From Larimichthys crocea (taxonomy: Eukaryota; Chordata; Actinopteri; Sciaenidae): 64,000 nt of DNA. The DNA is taken from NCBI RefSeq assembly GCF_000972845.2, contig NC_040016.1:26234376-26298375 (forward strand), read 5' to 3'. The notes beneath the pieces were generated by a model. That model was not told the DNA's origin, ran no database searches, and was given only the letters and a program-made list of their open reading frames with translations. Position numbers and translations under genes: made by a program. Positions 13,672 through 25,719 of the stretch are shown here, one piece after another; position 1 is the first letter of the stretch, and every line of letters begins with the position of its first letter.

Positions 13672-14940
13672 AAGAGTTTGTTCATCCACTTTCTTCAAAT
13701 TGCAGCACTTTTTTTACGACAGTCACTGCTGAGGTTGATGGAAAGTGGCCATTATGCACGGGGCGACTGCAGCACGGAGCAATTTGAAAAATTGAGAAAC
13801 CTTTAACTGGAGAGGAGTGCTCATGATGTGAGAGAAAGCTTTGTCTCTGTTAAGTGACCAATCATAGAAAAACCCAGTGGAGCCTCCTGCTGTGCGGCTG
13901 ACCGCGCCCTGCGACGGAGATTCAATGTGTTGGACTCAATGCTGCACTCCTCCAGGTTAACGAGCATGTGACAGCGTGACCTGCAGGCGCTGAACCGACG
14001 TTCATTAAACTATTTCTCTGAATCAATGAAAGTCAGATTTTATTTATTAGATTTATTTATTGTACAGCTTTTACTGTCTTTAATAATGTCTGTCACTTTC
14101 ATGGTTCTCGTCTCTTCTGGATCGTCTTCTTGTTTTTTATCTGTTGTTACATCACATCCTGTTTTTGTTTTATTATTACCATGGCGATTATGTTTCAAGC
14201 ATTTCTGAAGTCACAGAGAGAAACATTTCTGTCTGTGAAAGGTTCAAAAGGAACTCATGTTATCTGTATTGTCAGGAAACCTTTTAGCCGACCCAACAGG
14301 TGAGTCAACAGTTCATTGGTACCAGAGGTGACGGTGCAGTGGCAGGTGGAGGTCATGTCAGAGTGCAGGGACAGGAATGGGACGGGACGAATTCTGAAGC
14401 ACGAGATGAAGTTTGACACGAGTCGAGTCCATGAGTTTTTTTGTACTGCAGGAGTTTTTGGACGAAGAGGAACAGGTGTGATCAGACAGGTGAGGCCACG
14501 CCCAGCGACACACAGCACACACACACACATGAATGTTAGAGTGCAGTCAGTCGTCCACGCTCCACCTCGACGTTTCATTCCAGTCATGCGTTATTTCTAC
14601 CACCAAATAACTTTACACTCAGGTATCTCAGGACGCAGATCTAGACCCAACCATTCCCACCATGAGCGCCTTTCCGTCAAAAGCCACGTGGAGCCGAGCG
14701 GAGGCCCGCTTCTGGGGCACTTCAGAACCGGACCGTGGCGGAGCTGGTGGGGTTTGAAACGTATCGCTGTGTCTGGTGGAATCTGGCCATCACGTGCCAC
14801 TGGGACGGACCAATGACAGAAGCAACATCACAGAGCCGAGCCAGCAGAGTCTGACCCGGGTCTCTGGTCTCTGGTGATCGTCTGCATCAAAGTTCATCAC
14901 GTCAGGTGGTTCCATCCACCAGAACACAGGGTACTGGAGG

Positions 14941-15212
14941 GTACTCCATTACATCCCCAGATACTCCATTACATCCCCAGAGGGAGTTTTTTCAATAAGC
15001 TGTGAGTAATGACTTCACCTGGAAGGACATACATGTGCAAACACACACACACACACACACATACACACACACACACACACACACTCACACACATGCAGAG
15101 TCTTGGGAGGAAGTGTGTGCACTTAGCTGTGAAACGCTTCCCACTGTGATTATTAATTACATTCTCCTTCCCTAGTGTGTGTGTGTGTGTGTGTATGTGT
15201 GTGTGTGTGTGT
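14941..15212. repeat. short tandem repeat, (CA)n, then (GT)n
   Basis: A 20-bp unit CAGATACTCCATTACATCCC is tandemly present twice near 14940-14985. It is followed by a (CA)n tract at 15041-15092 and an oppositely oriented (GT)n tract at 15176-15212, about 85 bp apart. The two tracts could pair as a stem if single-stranded. Confidence 0.85.
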
Positions 15213-15655
15213 GCAGCAGTAAAACACTCTCTCCTCCTCCTCCATCGTTCCCGTCCTCGCTCTGTATCGTGGTTCTCTCTCTCCGTCAGCCTCCGTCTCT
15301 CTGAGTGTAATGACCCGCCTGCTCAGCTCTGCAGGGGACGAGCACGGCAGACAGCATCGATAATTAACGGTGTAAACGAGGAGGAGAAGAACAAGACGGA
15401 GAGACGTGAAGTTTGACAACATTTCAAATGATATAGAAGCTCAGCTGGATCTGGTTCTGACCCGACCCCGGCTTCGTGCTCGCTCTGTCTGTGTTCTTCA
15501 TGTGTTCAACCATCATTGATCATCATGTCATCACTCAGCTGCCATGTAACGTTTCTACATCTTTGGTATCTGTTGGTGCTGGGTCAGGTCCTGATGTTTG
15601 AAGGTGGACTGACCCTAAAGCTGCTGCAGTCACCTTAATCTGAGCTGGAGCAGGA

Positions 15656-15770
15656 GGCGGTGCAGGTGGTGCAGGCGGTGCAGGCGGTGCAGGTGGTGCA
15701 GGGAGTGCAGGGAGTGCAGGCAGTGCAGGTGGTGCAGGTGGTGCAGGCGGTGCAGGCGGTGCAGGCAGTG
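15656..15770. repeat. 9-bp minisatellite (GGTGCAGGY-type)
   Basis: About a dozen 9-bp units, GGTGCAGGT, GGTGCAGGC or GAGTGCAGG. The period is divisible by three, so long proline/alanine or valine/glutamine frames appear on both strands, but they have no other coding support. The copy 2 counterpart is 23517-23690. Confidence 0.93.
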
Positions 15771-15937
15771 CACAAAGACCGATCACAGAGACTGATCTCT
15801 GTCTCCAGCTTCAACACTCACTGCCTGTTACAGCCGGCGTTACGCTGCCGGCTTCACAGAGCAGTGCAGAGATTAAAGTCCAATGTTGAGTCTGTTCCAG
15901 AGAGAGAGCTCAGGACAGGAGAGGAGGAGGTGACTCC

Positions 15938-16360
15938 ACCACACTGCACCTCCTTCACCTGCAGAGCTCCACCACACTGCACCTCCTCCGCCTGCAGAGC
16001 TCCACCACACTGCACCTCCTCCACCTGCAGAGCTCCACCACACTGCACCTCCTTCATCTGCAGAGCTCCACCACACACTGCACCTCCTTCACCTTTAGAG
16101 CTCCACCACACACTGCACCTCCTTCATCTGCAGAGCTCCACCACACTGCACCTCCTCCACCTGCAGAGCTCCACCACACTGCACCTCCTTCACCTTTAGA
16201 GCTCCACCACACACTGCACCTCCTTCACCTGCAGAGCTCCACCACACTGCACCTCCTTCACCTTTAGAGCTCCACCACACACTGCACCTCCTTCACCTTT
16301 AGAGCTCCACCACACACTGCACCTCCTTCACCTGCAGAGCTCCACCACACTGCACCTCCT
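15938..16360. repeat. 33-35-bp minisatellite
   Basis: About a dozen units built on CTCCACCACACTGCACCTCC plus TTCACCTGCAGAG or TTCACCTTTAGAG, some with an extra CA. The array is cut off at 16360, where the noisy second copy of the 7.7-kb segment begins. In the second copy the same array (23838-24118) runs on into new unique sequence. Confidence 0.93.
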
Positions 16361-17794
16361 ATTTCCGAGTTCAGTTTTATGTCGCAGATCCGAATGCAGA
16401 ACAAGAAAGAACACAGCAGCAGCAGCTAAACAACAACTATGAACTGTGGATAGGAGTAGGCAAGCCTAATGAACAGTAGTAATAGGTGTCGTCATGCAGA
16501 CACAGCATCAAGCCCGATCCCCGAATATACCTCTTTACTATGTGAGTGTAGTGTTATATTCATATGGAGAATTTTGACGCGATCATACACCCTCAAACGC
16601 AATCATACAACGGTGTGATCCAGGAAACCACGGAGTTCTGGAAGTTTATGTTGAGGTTAGTGTTGTCAGAGTCCTTCCTGAGTTGTCGCTGGTTGTGGTT
16701 TGCCTTCCTGTGGGTTTCTATCCTCGCCAGGTCACATGCTTATCTGTCTTGTCGCTTGCATTCAGGCTTCTCACCCATTCACATTACGTTACCGGATTTT
16801 CTTTGGATATTTCAATCAGCTGAAAATGGACTTTAGGATTGGCCAGTGGTCTATTGATTTGTTTTTCTGTTTCCGGCTTCCTTCATCGTGACCACCCCCG
16901 CCATGCCTCAGCTTCCCCCATAATATCCCGGTCGGCATCGTTGAATTTTGGAATAAATGATTGTGCTGCATAAACAGCAGTCAGTTGTCCAGCATTTTGG
17001 CTCCAATTCTTCATGTTCCGAGTTACCACCTGTTTGAGCATTTGTAACCGTATTTGTATTCCCCATTCCCTGCTCCAAAAGAAATAAAAACTCTGAACCT
17101 GTTCTTCTCCTTCAAGTAAAATCAGTCCGGTTTTACTTTACACTGTACAACTACTCACCTGGAGCCCCCGTGTGGCTTTTGGTCATATAACTATAGATTC
17201 ATTTCAGTGTTTGAATAAATCAAGTTCACTGTTTGTTTTTGGCATAGTTCTATGATCGCTCACCACTGCAGGTGCGCTGAAAGATGGAGACTCATTCGTT
17301 ATTTCCCACCAGGCAGAAAATCTCCCGTGACATTGTAAAGACAACAACAGATTTTAAGACAGCAACAACGAAGTATTGTTGATAATAAAATGAAATGGTG
17401 GTGCTGGAACACCTGTTGGACTCAACAATACAATTACATGAGACAGGAACAGTCACAATTTGACCACAGAATTCACAGCGTGGAAGACAACGAGAATAGA
17501 TGTTTGTGTTTGTGTATATAAGCATTGTTATTGTCACATTATGGCTGTGATTCCCGTGGGACCCCACCCCAGATACAAATTATTTACATGAAACCATCAG
17601 ATCAAAAGCCAGGACCACATGTATATAATTATGTTCTCATGCTCTGACTCGTCTGTCTGGAGCGAGTCACTGGGATCCGAGAAACAGAGAGACGAGCTGA
17701 AAGACGAGAAAGAGGAAAGAGAGTCACAGCAATGCAACAGAAACATGTGACTTGTATGCACATATGGACACGTTTGTATATTTGAATGTCTTAT

Positions 17795-18060
17795 GTTCAG
17801 AGCGCATATCGGTCACCACTAATCAGATGACACCGGTTTCGATTCCTCCAGGCTGCAAGTCGAAGTGTCCTTGGGAAGAATGCGGAAACTCAGCAACTGC
17901 TCCTGAACCCATCGAATGTTCAGCTCCTCAGACTGATGAGTCAGTTGGCACCTTGCACGCAGCCAATGAAATCAGTGTGGATGTTGAATAGATAATGTGC
18001 TGTGAAGAGCTTTGGAGTGGGTCGGAGAAACGAAAGAGAAATATGACGAGTCCAGATTCG
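17795..18060 (+). mobile_element. SINE-like element, noisy duplicate of 10068-10330
   Basis: It keeps GTCGAAGTGTCCTTGGGA and GCACCTTGCACGCAGCC but with scattered missing bases. It follows from the copy 2 duplication and is not an independent insertion. Confidence 0.6.
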
Positions 18061-20280
18061 TAACGAGTTATCGACAGAGGATCTACAGCAGACTTCTCAA
18101 ACAAAGATCCAGTGAAAAGTTTCTTAGTTACTAACAGCAGTTCAAACTCACCAGCAAAGTCGATTCTATGCTACATGAGTCTCGTGAACTGAATAGACGA
18201 CAGTCATTCGATAACAAATAAAAGAAAAAGCACAGCTTTGTTAGTTCGCTAAACTGATAAGACTATTGTTTTTGTTATATACTAAATATGTGAATTGATG
18301 TTGCACAGACAACAAAAAGTTTGAGGAGAGAAAGCACGGAAAGTTACTTGAGCTGATGTAACCGCGGTAAACAGGTGCCAAACTTTTTTTCCAAAGGTTT
18401 TTGGGCAGGCTTCAAAATTCAGAATAAAAAAGTTCTCATTTCTGACTTTAAATACGATCTTTGGGAAATAAAGAGGAACGCACACCAGGCTGACAGTTAT
18501 GACCAGCATGGTGTTTCAACAGATGAAGAACAAATCAGAAAGTTTATCATGGTCAGATCTCACAGTATAATCTCAGATTCTGCTGCGAAGCTGAAAGACG
18601 TTGGCCACGCGGAGTATGAGGACGATGTAAAACACTGTGCGCCTCGCTGTGAAGGCTTCAGGGGCATTGGGAACGCTGAGGAGTATCAGAGTCACCGACT
18701 TTAACTTTTTGTGTGTGTGTGTGGTGTTTGTGGTGTGTGTGGTGTGTTTGTGTGTGTGTGGTCGTCCCTTATGTAATTCCACACCACCGACATCATCTTC
18801 CGCTCATTACATTTCCTGGTGTATGACAGCCAATGTCCAGTCTCGCCAAATCAGTGCCGACGTGTGTTTGTGTGTGTGGTGTGGTGTGTGTGTGTGTGGT
18901 GGTGTGGTGTGTGAGTGGTGTTGTGGGTGTTGGTGTGTGTGTGTGGTGGTTTGTGTGTGTTGGTTGTGGATGTGTGGTTAGAGGACTCAATTAATGGAAA
19001 GGACGCTGGTGTGGACAAAGGAACAGAAAATTAGAAATAGTGGCTCTCGTGTGGACGAGTGGAACAAATCAGTTTTATAAGACTCAGTGTATAGACGGAG
19101 AAGATTAGCTGATGGGCGAGTGTTTGTGTTGGTTTTGTGTGGTGTGTGTGTGGTGTGTGTGTGTGTGAGACGAAGTTCTCCACCTTCGATTTGTTTTTTT
19201 TTGTTAATTTTTCCTTTTCCTCACGAGGTATCGGGGTGTGTTATAACCTTTATTTTCTTGGGAAGCTTTCGCTGAGATCACGACCCTGTTTCATATTTCA
19301 GAACTTTACACTTCACATGTTTCACCAGTGCAGCTGCTGCCAGCTGCTGGCCCTCCACGGTTCTGGGAATTGTTGTGGGACAAAAGAAAATCACTTTCTT
19401 GTTTTTCTTGATTTTTTTAAAACCTGTCACACAGACTGACACGCATTTCGTGGATGTTCTGGTCGGTTAAAGGTGAGTCCTTTGATCATCAGGACTTTCA
19501 GATCTCAGCGTCACATTAGGACGTGCAGGCACTTCCGTCAGTCATCCTTCAGTGACCATACACTAGGTGCTTGGTTGCCTGAGAAGAACCGCATGGCCTC
19601 TGTTCTGGCTTCCTGACACTGGTCCATTTCAAAGTCTTTTCTGAATTGTGTGTGACTCGCTCCGCGCTCTCCTCGGCCCCGACATCTCATTACTTCAGCA
19701 GCAGATCGTCCCACTGCCAAATAAAAGGCTGGTCTGCTCCTGGCTCGCGAGTCTGTGCATGCTTTATCAGACCACTTTAATGTTCAAACTTTTTAAATTC
19801 TTCAACAGTCTTTTCATTTTAACACGTGTCTATGTGTCGGTGCAGCTGGTGCAAAACCTGTTTGCCTTTTAAAAATGCTGTATGAATGAAAATAAGCTGG
19901 AGATAAAACAAGAAAATTAAGCAAATAAATAAGAGCAAAGCTCTTTGTCTGATTTACATGATATCTGTGGATCTGAGAGCAGTCAGACCCAGATTAAATG
20001 TCTGAGCGTCTCCCAGTTAAGACTAAATAACTCGGGCAGGGCTGTTGCCTGTCACGGCGTGAACGCTGCTCTAATGATTATATGGGAGAAACCCTTCAAG
20101 CAGCAACAGCATATAATGTGTCTGTAGATCTGAGTCTCATCTGAGGCAGCACAAATATAAATCCTGTTTTCAGTGATTAAACACGATGAAACAAAGTATG
20201 AATATTATTCTGTAAACAGAGCCCGTCACAATACACAGAGCTGTACTTATGTTTGAGATTTAGAGTGGTTTCAGATGCCA

Positions 20281-20605
20281 ACAACAGAAGTACTAAACAG
20301 AAAACACAGAAGTCACTAACAGAAAACACAGAAGTACTAACAGCAAACAGTAAACACAGAAGTACTACAGAAAACACAGATACTAACAGAAAACACAGTA
20401 CTACAACACGAAGTACTAACAGAAACCAAAGCTAACAACAGAAACACAGAGAGTACTAACAGAAACGCAGATACTACCAGAAGTACGTAACAGAAAAACA
20501 CAGTCTACTGAGTACAACAGAAAACACAGTACGACAACAAGCTAGACATAAAACAGAAGTGAAATAACATGAAAACACAGAAGTACTAACAGAAACACAG
20601 CGGCA
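20281..20605. repeat. degraded 21-bp minisatellite (copy 2)
   Basis: It corresponds to 12481-12757. Units are recognisable (GTACTAACAGAAAACACAG), but spacing varies by single bases throughout. Confidence 0.85.
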
Positions 20606-22855
20606 CAGTTCATTCATGGACTCATTCATAAACGTTTCCGTGTCTCACCAGAACTTAACGTATCACGGGACGTTTCCTTCTCTAGTGACTGAGGTGAGGC
20701 TCTGCCTCTGAGAACTGATGTAACTTTCACCTTAGTAAACACAGGCTTGAAAACAGGTTGGTGCTTTCCAGACTCCGTCCTGAGACTCTCTGGGCGCTCC
20801 ACTGGCTGTGCAGGAGGACCTCATCCTTTCCTCCACAGGCAGTGAAGCCGTCCTCCCCTCCCACAACAACATCCATGCTCAGCTGCCACCATTTTTCAGC
20901 TGACATCAGTAGTTTTGTTTGTGTGGGTTTTTGTGTGTGTGTTGTGTTGTGTGTGTGAGCGGATGGTGGTTGTGTTTGGGTGTTGTTGTTGGCTGCATTT
21001 ACTCAGGCCTGCTTTTTTCAAACGGGCTCGCTCAGTTCTCCATCACAGTGGTGGTGGGTTTTTGGTCAGTCCCCCAAATCAGACTAGCCTCCACCCAATG
21101 AAGGACGGTGCTGATGCCGTCCCTTTGTGAATGTGTAACAGCAGTGCAAGTTTTACAGTCAGATGTATTTCCAGCATTCGTCTGAGATGAAAGCCTTGCT
21201 GATGATTCCTCAGACTGAACACAGATCTGCTTGCATCGATCAGGGCAATGCAACAATGATTGACAATAATGAAGCAGGGTGTTACATGTGGCAGCTGTGG
21301 CGCGTGAACTTCATGACTCTCCACAACTTCCTTACAGCTGACTTTGTTCTTTGTCTCCTTCTTTATTTTCTACCCAATAATGTTTTCTGGATCCGTCCGG
21401 GAAACAGTCTTTATGTTCTGTTGTGTGTGTGTGTGTGTGTGTGTTGTGTGTGTGTGGTGGTGTGTGTGTGTGTGTGTGGAGAGTTTGTTCATCCACTTTC
21501 TTCAAATTGCAGCACTTTTTTTACGACAGTCATGCTGGAGGTTGATGGAAAGTGCCATTATGCACGGGGCGACTGCAGCACAAGGAGCAGTTTGAAAAAT
21601 TGAGAAACCTTTAACTGGAGAGGAGTGCTCATATGTGAGAGAAAGCTTTGTCTCGTCTTAAGTGACCAATCATAGAAAAACCAGTGGAGCCTCCTGCTGG
21701 CGGCTGACCGCGCCCTGCGACGGAGATCAATGTGTTGGACCAATGCTGCACACCTCCGGTTAACGAGCATGTGACAGCGTGACCTGCAGGCCGCTGAACC
21801 GACGTTCATTAAATTCTTCTGAATCAATGAAAGTCAGATTTTATTATTAATTTATTTATTGTACAGCTTTTAATTAGCTGTCTTTATAATGTCTGTCAAT
21901 TTCATGGTTTCTCGTCTCTTCTCTGGATCGTCTTCTTGTTTTTTAATCTGTTGTTTACATCACATCCTGTTTTTGTTTTATTATTACCAATGGCGATTAT
22001 GTTTCAAGCATTCGTGAAGTCACAGAGAGAACATTTTCTGTCTGTGAAAGGTTCAAAAGGATCAATGTTATCGTATTGTCAGGAAACCTTTAGCCGACCA
22101 CACGGTGAGTCAACGTTTCATTGGTACCAGAGTGACGGTGCAGTGGCAGGGAGGTCAGGTCAGACAGGGACAGGAATGGGACGGGACGAATTCTGAAGCA
22201 CGAGATGAAGTTTGACACGAGTCGAGTCCTGAGTTTTTTTGTACTGCAGGAGTTTTAGGACAAGAGGAACAGGTGTGATCAGACAGGTGAGGCCACGCCC
22301 ACTGACACACAGCACACACACACACATGAATGTTAGAGTCAGTCCTCCACGCTCCACCTCGACGTTTCATTCCATTCATGCGTTATTTCTATAACACCAA
22401 ATAACTTTACACTCAGGTATCCACATCGACGCGATCAGACCCACCATTCCACCATGTACGCCTTTCGCGTCAAACCACGTGGAGCCGAGCGGAGGGCCCG
22501 TCTGGGGCACTTCAGACCGACCGGTGGCGGAGCTGGTGGGTTTGAACGTATCGCTGCGTCCGGTGGAATCTGGCAATCACGTGCCACTGACAGAAGCAAC
22601 TCACAAGAGCCGAGCCAGCAGAGTCCTGACCCGGGTCTCTGGTCTCTGGTGATCGTCTGCATACATCAAAGTTCATCACGTCAGGGGTGGTTCCATCCAC
22701 CAGAACACAGGGTACTGGAGGGACTCTCCAGTACAATCCCCAGATACTCCATTACATCCCCAGATACTCCATTACATCCCCGTACTCATCATAACGACCG
22801 AGGAGTTTTTTCAATAAGCTGTGAGTAATGACTTCACCTGAAGGACATACATGTG

Positions 22856-22904
<49 letters not shown>

Positions 22905-23516
22905 CAGAGTCTTGGGAGAAGTGTGTGCACTTAGCTGTGAAACGCTTCCCACTGTGATTATTAATTACATCTTCCTTCCCTAGTGTGGTGTGTGTGTGTG
23001 TGGTGTGTGGTGTGTGTGTGTGTGTGTGTGTGTTGTGTGTGGTGTGTGTGGAGTGTGGTGTGTGTGATGTGTGTGTGTGGTGTGGCAGCAGTAAAACACT
23101 CCTCCTCCTCCTCCATGTTCCCGTCCCGTCGCTGTATCGTGGTTTCTCTCTCCGTCAGCTCCGTCTCTCGAGTGTAATGACCGCCGGCTCAGCTCTGCAG
23201 GGGACGAGCAACGGCAGACAGCATCGATAATTAACGGTGTAAACAGGAGAGAAGACCAGAACGAGAGACGTGAAGTTGACAACATTTCACAATTGATAGA
23301 AGCTCAGCTGGATCTGGTTCTGACCCGACCCCGGCTTCGTGCTCGCTCTGTCGGTGTTTCTCATGTGTTCAACCATCATTGATCATCATGCACACCAGCT
23401 GCATGTAACGTTTCACACATCTTTTGGTATCTGTTGGTGCTGGGTCAGGTCTGATGTTTTGAAGGTGGAGTACCCTAAAGCTGCTGCAGTCACCTTAATC
23501 TGAGCTGGAGCAGGAG

Positions 23517-24118
23517 GGCAGGGGGTGCAGTGGTGCAGGTGGTGCAGGGTGCAGGCAGTGCGATGGTGGTGCAGGCGGTGCAGGTTGTGTGCGTGCAGGC
23601 GGTCAGGGTGCAGGCGTGCAGGGTGAGGCGGCAGGCGCGGTGCAGGATGCAGGGTGCAGGGCAGGAGTGCCGGTCAGGCGGTGCACACGACGGATCACAG
23701 AGACTGATCTCTGTCTCAGCTTCAACAATCACTGCCTGTCACACTGAGGGCTGCCGGCTTCACAGAGCAGTGCGGAATTAAAGTCCCAATGTTGAGTCTG
23801 TTCCAGAGAGAGAGCTCAGGACAGAGAGAGGAGGTGCCCTCCAACCACACTGCACCACCTCCTCCACCTGCAGAGCTCCCACCACATGCACCCTCCCTCC
23901 CACCTGCAGAGCTCCACCACACTGACCTTCCTTCCCTGCAGAGCTCCACCACACTGCACCTCCTTCACCTTTGAGAGCTCCACCACACTGCACCTCCTTC
24001 ACCTTTAGAGCTCCACCACACACTGCACCTCCTCCCCTGCAGAGCTCCACCACACTGCACCTCCTCCACCTGCATAGCAGCTCCACACACTGCAACCTCC
24101 ATCCACCCCTGCAGAGCT
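23517..24118. repeat. 9-bp and 33-35-bp minisatellites (copy 2)
   Basis: They correspond to 15656-15770 and 15938-16360. The GGTGCAGG array at 23517-23690 is badly out of register. The CTCCACCACACTGCACC array (about 23838-24118) then leads into unique DNA beginning TGTCAGGTTTCTGTCGG. Confidence 0.85.
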
Positions 24119-24232
24119 CCTGTCAGGTTTCTGTCGGAGCCTCTGAATTTGGACGGTCAGAGGCTGATTTCCATCTGAAGCAGAAACGACATTGGACAAC
24201 GGCCTCTTAGTGCTGACTTTATTATGTATGAA

Positions 24233-24327
24233 GCTCTGTCCTGTCTGTCCTGTCCTGTCTGTCTTTCTGTATAGTCTGTCATGTCTCCCCATCTTTCTGT
24301 CTGTCTGTCTTTCTGTCTGTCCCTCCA

Positions 24328-24361
<34 letters not shown>

Positions 24362-24363
24362 CA

Positions 24364-24397
<34 letters not shown>

Positions 24398-24399
24398 CA

Positions 24400-24438
<39 letters not shown>

Positions 24439-24487
24439 GTCTGTCTGTCTCTCCATCTATCTGTCTGTCTGTCTGTCTCTCCATCTA

Positions 24488-24525
<38 letters not shown>

Positions 24526-24531
24526 CATCTA

Positions 24532-24569
<38 letters not shown>

Positions 24570-24586
24570 CATCTGTCTGTCTGTGA
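24233..24586. repeat. (TGTC)n tetranucleotide array
   Basis: About 85 tetranucleotide units, mostly TGTC, broken at intervals by TCTCCATCTGTC or TCTCCATCTATC. This suggests a secondary period of about 50-60 bp. The 100-175 residue frames on both strands (Leu-Ser-Val-Cys and Asp-Arg-Gln-Thr repeats) are artefacts. The array is clean, unlike the DNA just to its left. Confidence 0.95.
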
Positions 24587-24822
24587 GGAGATGAGGGAAG
24601 AGGAGAGCAAAGAGTGGAGGAGAGAAGGAAGCAGGGAGCAAACAAAGGAGGGAGGAGGAGGAGGTGAGGGAGGAAATAACTGCAGGGGATGGAGGAGTGA
24701 AGAAAGAGTGAAGGACTGACGGAGGGAAAGTGGAGAGAGAGAGAGTGAATGGATGGAGGCAGCAGCTTAGAGATTAGCATGACTATTAACTGCTGTGAGT
24801 GCAGCGCTCATTAAAGTCACTG

Positions 24823-24870
<48 letters not shown>

Positions 24871-24984
24871 ATAGGAGCTGTGTGTCGGTCTGTGTGTTGC
24901 TGAATCTCTGGAGGTGTCTAAGATATGTGTGTGTCTGAGGAAGGTGACACTAGGTGCCAACAGGACGAGCTTCCATGGGTGGTC

Positions 24985-25029
<45 letters not shown>

Positions 25030-25208
25030 AGACGCCACAGAGTCCAACGTTCTGTCCAAACTCAGCGTGTCCACACAAGGAGACGCAGTGTGAGCTGCCT
25101 CAGTCCTCGTCTGTGACCTCAGGTAGAATCTGACCACATGAAGCACGAACACAGATCCAGAGAGTCCAAGAGCAGAGACACGGACCAGAACTATAATGAA
25201 CTCAGTGA
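24587..25208. repeat. purine-rich tract and two (GT)n arrays
   Basis: A strongly purine-rich stretch (24587-24760, GAGGA/GGGA words) could form an H-DNA-like mirror structure. It is followed by (GT)n tracts at 24827-24868 and 24987-25027. No gene seen. Confidence 0.8.
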
Positions 25209-25252
25209 CGTCCCCGCAGACTGTCTAAAACCTGGACGTAGTCTCTGTGATC
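25209..25252. repeat. single unit of a 42-bp repeat shared with 50388-50585
   Basis: It reads GCAGACTGTCTAAAACCTGG followed by ACGTAGTCTCTGTGA, the same unit as the five-copy array 25 kb to the right. Confidence 0.85.
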
Positions 25253-25324
25253 CCGGTTCTGTTGCTTCAGTGTGCTGCAGTGTTTCAATACTTTACTCCA
25301 TGTCTCTGTAATCGGTATGACCCC

Positions 25325-25545
25325 TGTCTGTGTCTCTCTGTGTCTCTGTGTCTCTCTCTGTGTCTCTATGTGTGTCTCTATGTGTGTCTCTGTGTGTGTC
25401 TCTGTTTGCCTCACAGTGTTTCCTGTTCCTGTTCTTCTAATAATACTCTGGCCTGCAGATCTAAACATATTAGGACAGGGCAGAGCTGTGACTGGCAGAC
25501 AGACAGCTGCTGGCAGACAGACAGCTGCTGGCAGACAGGTCCGGT
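25325..25545. repeat. TGTCTC-rich tract and 17-bp tandem repeat
   Basis: An irregular array of TGTCTC and TGTGTCTC words covers 25325-25405. Near 25490-25540 a 17-bp unit CTGCTGGCAGACAGACA occurs about three times in tandem. Confidence 0.8.
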
Positions 25546-25719
25546 TACAGATGCAAAGACAGAAGACGTAAAAATAAACAGGGAGGGAGAGAGAGTAACC
25601 AAGAGGGAGGGCGAGCGAGGCTGCTGTGGAACAGTGTGTACGTTGTTCTGTGTTCTTAAACATTTCATCATTGGTTCTTTAAAGTCACACTGCATTCAAA
25701 CTTGTGTGATCTTGTCTCC

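Larger units (their letters stand above)
8646..16360 (+). repeat. 7.7-kb duplicated segment, copy 1 (clean)
   Basis: This segment recurs in the same order and orientation at 16361-24118. It contains no gene. Inside are a tRNA-headed SINE-like element (about 10068-10330), seven (GT)n/(CA)n arrays, a 21-bp minisatellite, a 9-bp array and a 33-35-bp array at its right end. Simple repeats here are long and pure, as elsewhere in the window. The left edge joins unique sequence smoothly. The right edge stops inside the 33-35-bp array, directly against the start of copy 2. Confidence 0.9.
16361..24118 (+). repeat. 7.7-kb duplicated segment, copy 2 (indel-ridden)
   Basis: It is collinear with 8646-16360 over its full length, but has frequent single-base insertions and deletions relative to copy 1. 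Compare, for example, 19226-19340 with 11401-11520. Dinucleotide and minisatellite tracts are disrupted. The noise begins and ends sharply with the copy; the sequence from 24119 on is clean again. This pattern fits raw long-read error in an unmerged overlap or haplotig better than an old biological duplication, where substitutions should dominate. Any feature inside should be discounted. Confidence 0.88.

Noticed and set aside
14316..14816. 166-residue plus-strand frame
   Set aside because: No recognisable domain or splice context, and the frame is not kept in the duplicate. However, given the indel noise of the duplicate, that loss alone is weak evidence.
15535..16280. Pro/Ala-rich and Cys/Thr-rich frames of up to 179 residues
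   Set aside because: They coincide with the 9-bp and 33-35-bp arrays and shift frame in the second copy.
16361..24118. A genuine ancient segmental duplication with relaxed evolution
   Set aside because: Indels outweigh substitutions and the noise is confined exactly to the copy, so sequencing error is the simpler explanation; kept as an alternative until reads are checked.
24005..24719. Frames of 99-175 residues rich in DRQT or LSVC
   Set aside because: Translation of the (TGTC)n array.
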